Source: Planctomycetota bacterium
GTDB lineage: Bacteria; Planctomycetota; SZUA-567
Assembly: GCA_020861125.1 (NCBI GenBank)
Contig: JAJBSZ010000070.1
Span: forward strand, 1 to 5,361
Direction of reading: 5' to 3'
Length of the DNA stretch: 5,361 nucleotides
Positions 1 through 5,361 of this stretch are shown piece after piece; the first letter of the stretch is position 1; each line of letters starts with the position of its first letter. The position numbers and the translations under genes are program-made. The notes beneath the pieces are model-generated. The model did not search any database. It saw only the letters and a list, made by a program, of their open reading frames with translations, and was not told the origin of the DNA.

Positions 1-497
1 CCGACCGCTACCGCACCCATTCCTGGAACATCGACGGCGAATTCGGCTGGAAAATGAACTTCGGCGGCTTCAAGGTGACGCCCAACATCGGCCTGCGCTA
101 TTTCCATGACCGCCGGGGCGGCGTGTCGGAATCCGGCTCGAGCTATTTCATTAAGAGTAACACCCGCAACTACCACGTGCTGGAGATGCCGGTGGGTGTC
201 GACCTCGGCTATGAAATCAATGCCGGCGGCGCCATCATCGTCCCCCGCATCCGTGGCCAGTGGATTCCGGAACTGTCGCGCAAGCGCGGCACGTGGAGCG
301 GGGAATATTACGATGGCACCCAATACCACTCGTATTCCGAGGATGCCGCCCGCCGCAACCGGAACGCCTTCCTCATCGGCCTGGGACTGGAAGCCAAGAT
401 CACCAAGGCTCTGGCGGCCCATGTCGACTACAACGTCAAGTTCCGTTCCAACAACTACGAGCACCACTGGAACGTCGGCGTCGGCTTTACCTTCTAA
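1..497 (+). CDS. Outer-membrane autotransporter-type beta-barrel, C-terminal fragment
   Basis: The reading frame is open at the left edge (first whole codon at base 3) and stops with TAA at 495-497, so this is the 3' end of a longer gene. About 164 residues are visible. They alternate polar and hydrophobic/aromatic residues in short strands separated by Gly, Asn and Asp turns, as in a transmembrane beta-barrel. The last strand ends NVGVGFTF, with the terminal aromatic residue that the BAM machinery recognises. The late segment (GLGLEAKI, then AHVDYNVKFRSNNYEHH) resembles the closing strands of the autotransporter beta-domain (PF03797). By family knowledge this domain inserts in the outer membrane and exposes an N-terminal passenger, which lies outside the window. 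The Met codon at 54 is internal, because clear barrel sequence precedes it. An intrinsic terminator follows about 45 bases downstream. A different surface-barrel family remains possible. Confidence 0.8.
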   Translation, partial: DRYRTHSWNIDGEFGWKMNFGGFKVTPNIGLRYFHDRRGGVSESGSSYFIKSNTRNYHVLEMPVGVDLGYEINAGGAIIVPRIRGQWIPELSRKRGTWSGEYYDGTQYHSYSEDAARRNRNAFLIGLGLEAKITKALAAHVDYNVKFRSNNYEHHWNVGVGFTF

Positions 498-540
498 CGG
501 CACCAACCTCCTCTCTCTCGTCTCTATGACGGGTGTCTCG

Positions 541-572
541 CGGGCGACGGCAACGTCGCCCGTTTTCTGTTT
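541..572 (+). terminator. Intrinsic terminator of the barrel gene
   Basis: A perfect 9-bp GC-rich stem (CGGGCGACG, 541-549, with CGTCGCCCG, 554-562) closes a GCAA tetraloop of the stable GNRA type. It is followed at once by TTTTCTGTTT. On the opposite strand no T-tract follows, so it works in the plus direction and ends the outer-membrane gene before the convergent gene at 607. Confidence 0.88.
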
Positions 573-586
573 CCTCCCCGACCGGT

Positions 587-603
587 CGCCGGCAGCGCCG
601 GCG
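587..603. repeat. GC-rich inverted repeat after the DUF1848 stop codon
   Basis: CGCCGGC (587-593) and GCCGGCG (597-603) form a perfect 7-bp stem with a 3-base AGC loop, four bases beyond the stop codon of the minus-strand gene. No T-run follows on the minus strand, where the next bases are GC-rich and then purine-rich. It is therefore not a classical intrinsic terminator, although it could protect the 3' end of that mRNA or assist termination. Confidence 0.35.
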
Positions 604-606
604 GGT

Positions 607-1365
607 TCATTCCGGCGTGGCGTAGCAGTAGAGGCAGCGGTGGCCGCAGGCTTGATGGTAGGATCCGATGTCTGTGGATCGGCTGCAGCCGCAGGCCCGG
701 CGCTGGCCGCCGTCCGGCGGCAGGTCCGCCAGGGGCAGGCCGTACAGGCGGTGGAACAGTGACCCGTCTACGCACCGCGCCGATCCGACGCCGGGCAGGG
801 CGTTGAGCCGCGGTTCGCAACAGAGTTTGACCGGTTCCGGCCCGGCAAAGGCCGCGACCATGGCGGCGATGACCTCCTCCTGCTGCGGCGGCGTGAGGGT
901 CGGCCATGCCAGACCGGCCTCTTGGACCCGTTCGCGGGCGCGGCGGTAGGGATCGGGGAAGCTCACCGTTACGTCGTCGATGCCACCCAGGGAGTCGTCC
1001 AGGAGGGCCTTGGTTGCCAGGAAGCGCTGGCGCACCTCCTCCGGCGAGCCGATGATCGGGTCGAAGCGCCAACGGATGGCCCCCCGGGGCAAGCTCCGCG
1101 CCAGTTCTCCCAGCGCCGCCGCCTGTTCCGCCAGCGGCGGCACCCGCGGCTCCCAGACCGTTCCCGCCAAACCGGTGACGGTAAATTGGATCACCGCCGG
1201 AAATCGTGACCCCTCGGCCGCCAGATCCCGGTGGCGGACGAGGTTGCGGAGGTCCTTGGTCCAGTAGACGACCCCGTCCAGCCGCCGCGATCGGCGGAGG
1301 CGGCCAGCCAGGTAGTCGGGATAAAAAGTGGTGAGATCGGTGCGGCGGGAGGCGGAGTAGATCAT
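607..1365 (-). CDS. DUF1848-family protein with C-terminal radical-SAM-like cysteine cluster
   Basis: A 252-residue protein that I assign to the uncharacterised DUF1848 family (PF08902). It opens with MIYSASRRTD, matching the conserved start of that family, which supports this ATG. Further family-like blocks are VVYWTKD (32-38), IQFTVTG (59-65), RWRFDPI (98-104) and VSFPDPY (134-140). The C-terminal 28 residues hold CGC (225-227), a DIGSY stretch, and CGHRCLYC (C240, C244, C247). This CxxxCxxC spacing is the one that binds the 4Fe-4S cluster in radical SAM enzymes, but there it normally lies near the N-terminus. The family is known for this resemblance, and no reaction is established to my knowledge. 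More cysteines lie at 182, 183 and 198. No signal peptide or membrane segment is seen, so it is probably cytoplasmic. The gene diverges from metK. No clear Shine-Dalgarno precedes the start, and a terminator-like hairpin sits just upstream. Family assignment is firm; function is unknown. Confidence 0.88.
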   Translation of the reverse strand: MIYSASRRTDLTTFYPDYLAGRLRRSRRLDGVVYWTKDLRNLVRHRDLAAEGSRFPAVIQFTVTGLAGTVWEPRVPPLAEQAAALGELARSLPRGAIRWRFDPIIGSPEEVRQRFLATKALLDDSLGGIDDVTVSFPDPYRRARERVQEAGLAWPTLTPPQQEEVIAAMVAAFAGPEPVKLCCEPRLNALPGVGSARCVDGSLFHRLYGLPLADLPPDGGQRRACGCSRSTDIGSYHQACGHRCLYCYATPE

Positions 1366-1377
1366 GGAGTCGTTCTG

Positions 1378-1420
1378 AAAAAGCCGCCTCGCCGGGCCCG
1401 GATTGCCGGCCCGGCGGGGC
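1378..1420 (-). terminator. Terminator-like hairpin directly before the DUF1848 start codon (candidate attenuator)
   Basis: Bases 1390-1398 (CGCCGGGCC) and 1408-1416 (GGCCCGGCG) are perfectly complementary. The stem extends outward through a T-G wobble and three further pairs to 1386/1420, about 13 bp in all. Read on the minus strand the hairpin is followed by GGC and then TTTTT (1382 to 1378), which is the layout of an intrinsic terminator. Only 12 bases then separate the T-run from the ATG at 1365. Read on the plus strand there is no T-run. The structure could attenuate the DUF1848 transcript, or it could block antisense transcription arriving from the metK side. The hairpin is certain from sequence; the role is inference. 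Confidence 0.55.
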
Positions 1421-1461
1421 CGCGCCGTGATCGGTGGACGGACGGAAGGAGGTAAAAATAC

Positions 1462-1489
1462 TTGCGCATTCCCTCTGTCGGTCTATGAT
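1462..1489 (+). promoter_or_regulatory. Predicted sigma70-type promoter of metK
   Basis: A -35-like TTGCGC (1462-1467) and a -10 TATGAT (1484-1489, five of six consensus bases) are separated by 16 bases. An A-rich stretch (GTAAAAATA, from 1452) lies just upstream. Transcription would start near 1496, giving a leader of about 99 nt before the metK ATG. The -35 match is only three of six, so the call rests mainly on the -10 element and its position. Confidence 0.55.
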
Positions 1490-1531
1490 ACGGTATTCGC
1501 GTGTCGAGTTCAACGATCCGTTGCGGTCGCC

Positions 1532-1593
1532 GGTCCGGGAGAAATCCAGGACCACGTAGGGGCGGCCAACGGCCAATTCCGAAAAGGACCACA
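1532..1593 (+). promoter_or_regulatory. Structured metK leader with possible Shine-Dalgarno sequestration
   Basis: GGTCC (1532-1536) pairs with GGACC (1549-1553). The stem continues, past a G-A mismatch, as GGA/TCC closed by a GAAA tetraloop (1541-1544). The 3' arm lies in AGGACCAC (1548-1555). The same 8 bases recur at 1585-1592, where they contain the metK Shine-Dalgarno (AAAAGGA, 1582-1588). GGTCC could thus pair with either copy, masking or freeing the ribosome-binding site. A second small hairpin (GGCC 1564-1567 with GGCC 1571-1574) lies between them. It matches no SAM riboswitch class that I recognise. The alternative pairing is only 5 bp, so a regulatory role is a hypothesis. Confidence 0.35.
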
Positions 1594-1594
1594 G

Positions 1595-2752
<1,158 letters not shown>

Positions 2753-2795
2753 ACCATTCGGCCGCGGCGGTCGGGCATGACCCGTTCCGGAGCGG

Positions 2796-2846
2796 CGACA
2801 GAATATGTCGGAGGTTGTTGTCCCCACTACCATCCGCCCTTGGCGG
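2796..2846 (+). repeat. Two short inverted repeats between metK and the Nfu-like gene
   Basis: CGACA (2796-2800) and TGTCG (2806-2810) flank GAATA. CCGCC (2834-2838) and GGCGG (2842-2846) form a 5-bp stem with a 3-base loop, immediately before the Shine-Dalgarno of the Nfu-like gene. Neither is followed by a T-run, so neither looks like a metK terminator. They could be a protein-binding site and a small mRNA hairpin, or chance in GC-rich DNA. I see no convincing promoter here. Confidence 0.25.
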
Positions 2847-2860
2847 TTAAGGAGAGTTTT

Positions 2861-3085
2861 ATGAAAGAAAAGGTTGAACAGTCCCTGGAACGCATCCGGA
2901 TCATGCTGCAGGGGCACGGCGGCGACGTCTCCCTGGTATCGGTCAACGAAGAAACCGGGGTGGTTGAGGTTAAGCTCGAAGGCGCCTGCAACGGCTGCCC
3001 GCATGCCCAAGAGACCCTGAAAATGGGAGTCGAGAGCCAGGTGAAGGAGGACGTTCCGGAAGTCAAGGAAGTTATCGCGGTCTGA
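2861..3085 (+). CDS. Small Nfu-type Fe-S scaffold/carrier protein (NifU C-terminal domain)
   Basis: A 74-residue protein consisting only of a NifU C-terminal (Nfu) domain (PF01106). It opens with a helix (EQSLERIRIMLQ), then GHGGDVSLVSV, a strand (VVEVKLEGAC), and the diagnostic CxxC in CNGCPHA (C43, C46). LKMGVESQVKEDVPEVKEV follows, as is typical of the family. In characterised Nfu proteins two subunits hold a 4Fe-4S cluster between their CxxC pairs and hand it to target enzymes. This one lacks the IscU-like and A-type domains of full NifU and NfuA, so a late-acting carrier role is the best guess. The start at 2861 is supported by AAGGAG at 2849-2854, six bases upstream, and by where the family similarity begins; an upstream in-frame ATG at 2777 lacks both. 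The stop lies 16 bases before the phosphoesterase gene, so the two are probably co-transcribed. Confidence 0.92.
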   Translation: MKEKVEQSLERIRIMLQGHGGDVSLVSVNEETGVVEVKLEGACNGCPHAQETLKMGVESQVKEDVPEVKEVIAV

Positions 3086-3101
3086 GAGGGAACGCCCGTC
3101 C

Positions 3102-3884
3102 ATGCCGGAACTCCAAGAACCCATAGCCATCTTTTCCGATGTGCACGCAAATCTAGAGGCCTTGACCGCGGTGATCGATGACATCCGCGGTCAGGGCGTC
3201 AGGACCATCTACAATCTCGGCGACACCGTCGGTTATGGTCCGGACCCCATCGCCTGCATCGATCTGGTGGACGCCGCCTGCGCCATCAATCTCTGTGGCA
3301 ACCATGATTACGCCGTTCTCTTCGACGCCGAAGGCTTCAACCCCATCGCCAAGAAGTCTGTGGATTACCACCGGCGGGTGCTGCGCCCCGGCACCGACAG
3401 CGACGACACGGAAGAAGAGCGGCGCTGGAAGTGGCTGGCCAACCTGGAACCTATGTTCGAGGGCGGCGGTTTCGAAGCCATGCACGGATCGCCACGCCAA
3501 CCCATCACCGAATACGTTCTTCCTTCCGATCCGGAGATGGACCCCCTGAAAATATCCGACATCTTCTCGGCCATGAGCGGTCAGGTGGCGTTTGTCGGAC
3601 ACACCCACTTTCCCGGCGTGCTGGAAGAAAACAACGAATCCTTCCTGATGCTCTCCACCCTGACCGGGCAGTACCGGGTGGATGATGGCCGCCGCGCCAT
3701 CGTCAACGTCGGATCGGTCGGCCAGCCGCGGGATCGCAATCCCAAGAGCTGTTATCTCATTTTCGACGGGCAGACCATTACCTACCGCCGGGTCGAATAC
3801 GACGTGGAAAAAACGGTGGAGAAGATCCTGGCCATCCCCGATATCCATCCCGCCAGCGGCCTGCGCCTGCGCGACGGTCGCTGA
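3102..3884 (+). CDS. Calcineurin-like metallophosphoesterase (YfcE-type superfamily)
   Basis: A 260-residue protein with every metal-binding motif of the calcineurin-like phosphoesterase superfamily in order: FSDVHAN (D13, H15), LGDTVGYGPDP (D41), GNHD (N67, H68), HGSP (H128) and GHTH (H167, H169). NVGSVGQPRD (202-211) follows and is conserved in the bacterial Metallophos_2 (PF12850) group. The family uses a two-metal centre (Mn, Fe or Ni) to hydrolyse phosphomono- or phosphodiesters. The substrate cannot be told from sequence; relatives include phosphodiesterases of the YfcE type, and ApaH and PrpE are more distant. No signal peptide is seen, so it is probably cytoplasmic. A segment at about residues 86-125 (charged, with DSDDTEEERRWKW) inserts between the GNHD and HGSP motifs and may shape the pocket. 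The ATG at 3102 has GAGAGGG 11 bases upstream, overlapping the stop of the Nfu-like gene, consistent with an operon. No clear terminator follows. Confidence 0.93.
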   Translation: MPELQEPIAIFSDVHANLEALTAVIDDIRGQGVRTIYNLGDTVGYGPDPIACIDLVDAACAINLCGNHDYAVLFDAEGFNPIAKKSVDYHRRVLRPGTDSDDTEEERRWKWLANLEPMFEGGGFEAMHGSPRQPITEYVLPSDPEMDPLKISDIFSAMSGQVAFVGHTHFPGVLEENNESFLMLSTLTGQYRVDDGRRAIVNVGSVGQPRDRNPKSCYLIFDGQTITYRRVEYDVEKTVEKILAIPDIHPASGLRLRDGR

Positions 3885-3902
3885 CCGAATCCCGCCAAAT
3901 AC

Positions 3903-3932
3903 TGTAGGTGCCGCGCCTCCGCGCCAGCGGCG
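3903..3932 (+). repeat. Possible REP-like palindrome
   Basis: TGTAGG is followed by an imperfect palindrome with GCCGC (3910-3914) opposite GCGGC (3927-3931), whose interior is also GC-rich. A GTAG tetranucleotide at the head of a GC-rich palindrome is the hallmark of REP elements mobilised by RAYT transposases. It lies in an intergenic region just after a stop codon, as REPs usually do. Only one copy is in the window, so repetition cannot be shown. Confidence 0.25.
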
Positions 3933-4077
3933 TAAAAGTGGTTCTCCCGCATCCTATTTTTGATCCATACCCGCCGGAGTAAAATGCCGAGCCGTTATAC
4001 TTCCTGGGCGCGGGTCGGGGATACCCTACACCTGTAGTACATGGCCATTTCCCCACGCCACAGGCCAGCCGACCGGC

Positions 4078-4106
4078 TTGACGCATCCCGTTTGTTTGGT
4101 GTTAAC
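4078..4106 (+). promoter_or_regulatory. Weak candidate promoter upstream of gap
   Basis: TTGACG (4078-4083) matches the -35 consensus at five of six bases. The -10 position 17 bases later holds GTTAAC (4101-4106), only three of six. If active it would add an upstream start to the gap transcript, giving a leader of about 260 nt. Confidence 0.25.
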
Positions 4107-4147
4107 GTTGCCGCCGGCCTTCGCCCGCTTACGAGAGGGGTAACGGG

Positions 4148-4205
4148 AAAACAAGAATTTTTTCCTCGTTCCACCCTTGCGGACGATGTTCACTGCCGGT
4201 ATACT
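4148..4205 (+). promoter_or_regulatory. Predicted main gap promoter with UP-like element
   Basis: The -10 TATACT (4200-4205, five of six bases) lies 17 bases after TTGCGG (4177-4182). Transcription would begin at A4211 or A4212. AAAACAAGAATTTTTT (4148-4163) falls at roughly -49 to -64, overlapping the region where the RNA polymerase alpha subunit contacts UP elements, and stands out in this GC-rich DNA. The layout (weak -35, good -10, upstream A/T tract) resembles the metK promoter and fits a highly expressed central-metabolism gene. The A/T tract also lies in an imperfect inverted repeat (4142-4151 with 4160-4170). Confidence 0.6.
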
Positions 4206-4211
4206 CTGGTA

Positions 4212-4319
4212 AGCCGATGCGACCGGTCCCGGTCGCGGTTCGGTAAGGCTGCACGTAACCGGTACTGGGTGATAACCAGCCGGAGCCGGACGGAGCTGCC
4301 GGTGGCGGCGTGAATTTTT
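4212..4319 (+). promoter_or_regulatory. Long GC-rich structured 5' leader of gap
   Basis: The predicted leader is about 160 nt, long for such a gene. Three hairpins can be drawn. The first is 4219-4225 with 4230-4236 (7 bp, GTCC loop). The second is 4259-4268 with 4276-4283 (CCGG and CTGG stems, 2-base bulge). The third is 4295-4300 with 4304-4309 (6 bp, one wobble), followed five bases later by TTTTT (4315-4319), which is terminator-like but imperfect. Six CCGG tetramers in 4223-4302 allow alternative pairings. An attenuation or mRNA-stability role is possible but unproven. Confidence 0.3.
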
Positions 4320-4339
4320 GGCGATGGATTAAGTCGTAG

Positions 4340-5361
<1,022 letters not shown>

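Larger units (their letters stand above)
3885..4147. other. Gene-free left part of the intergenic region before gap
   Basis: No convincing coding sequence is present. A possible 90-codon frame (4041-4313, plus) has no Shine-Dalgarno and runs through the predicted gap promoter. Visible elements are a GTAG-headed palindrome (separate entry), a -10-like TATACT at 3996-4001 without a matching -35, a CTAC/GTAG mini-hairpin near 4026-4037, and a TTGACG box (separate entry). No intrinsic terminator for the phosphoesterase gene is evident. Confidence 0.5.

Noticed and set aside
1448..1489. A GGAGGT ribosome-site-like sequence followed by a TTG and eight codons, resembling a leader peptide.
   Set aside because: It overlaps the predicted -35 and -10 boxes of metK, so it would not be in the transcript, and the peptide has no regulatory codon run.
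1403..1594. A 64-residue N-terminal extension of MetK from an upstream in-frame ATG.
   Set aside because: MetK homology begins at 1595, which has its own Shine-Dalgarno; the extension has no similarity to the family and starts upstream of the predicted promoter.
3153..3848. A 231-codon minus-strand open frame opposite the phosphoesterase gene.
   Set aside because: The plus-strand gene has all its catalytic motifs; the antisense product shows none and lies fully within the gene.
4212..4280. A tRNA-like stretch with a GGTTCG segment in the gap leader.
   Set aside because: No acceptor stem or full cloverleaf can be drawn, and the T-arm consensus is incomplete.
4041..4313. A 90-codon plus-strand open frame in the intergenic region before gap.
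   Set aside because: There is no Shine-Dalgarno before its ATG, its composition is Arg/Ser-rich without a domain, and it runs through the predicted gap promoter and leader.

Overview
The window is GC-rich chromosomal DNA from a Gram-negative bacterium, most likely a proteobacterium. The evidence is an outer-membrane beta-barrel ending in phenylalanine, an E. coli-type S-adenosylmethionine synthetase and an E. coli GapA-type glyceraldehyde-3-phosphate dehydrogenase. I cannot resolve the lineage further. Most of the window is housekeeping. No IS element, CRISPR array, tRNA or rRNA is visible.

Layout, left to right. (1) 1-497, plus: the C-terminal end of an autotransporter-type outer-membrane barrel, cut by the left edge and closed by a strong intrinsic terminator at 541-572. 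(2) 607-1365, minus: a DUF1848-family protein whose radical-SAM-like CxxxCxxC cysteine cluster lies at its C-terminus. (3) 1366-1594: a divergent intergenic region. It holds a terminator-like hairpin pointing into the DUF1848 gene, a sigma70-type promoter for metK, and a metK leader in which one GGTCC segment can pair either with a local hairpin arm or with the metK ribosome-binding site. (4) 1595-2752, plus: metK, complete. (5) 2861-3085 and 3102-3884, plus: a small stand-alone Nfu/NifU C-terminal-domain protein and a calcineurin-type metallophosphoesterase, 16 bases apart and probably one operon. (6) 3885-4372: a 488-bp gene-free stretch with a possible REP-like palindrome, a good promoter with an AT-rich UP-like element, and a roughly 160-nt GC-rich leader rich in CCGG motifs. 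(7) 4373 to the right edge, plus: glyceraldehyde-3-phosphate dehydrogenase, missing only its last few residues.

MetK makes S-adenosylmethionine, and the divergent DUF1848 protein carries a cluster resembling those that use it, so the pairing is suggestive. The Nfu-like protein would deliver Fe-S clusters, which a DUF1848 protein would need if its cysteines bind one. This link is inference from position and motifs. The phosphoesterase and the glycolytic gene have no evident functional tie to it.

The points most worth following up are the permuted radical-SAM-like protein beside metK, the attenuator-like hairpin directly before its start codon, the possible translational switch in the metK leader, and an unusual Pro-His replacement in the normally conserved Asp-Asn pair near the C-terminus of the dehydrogenase.
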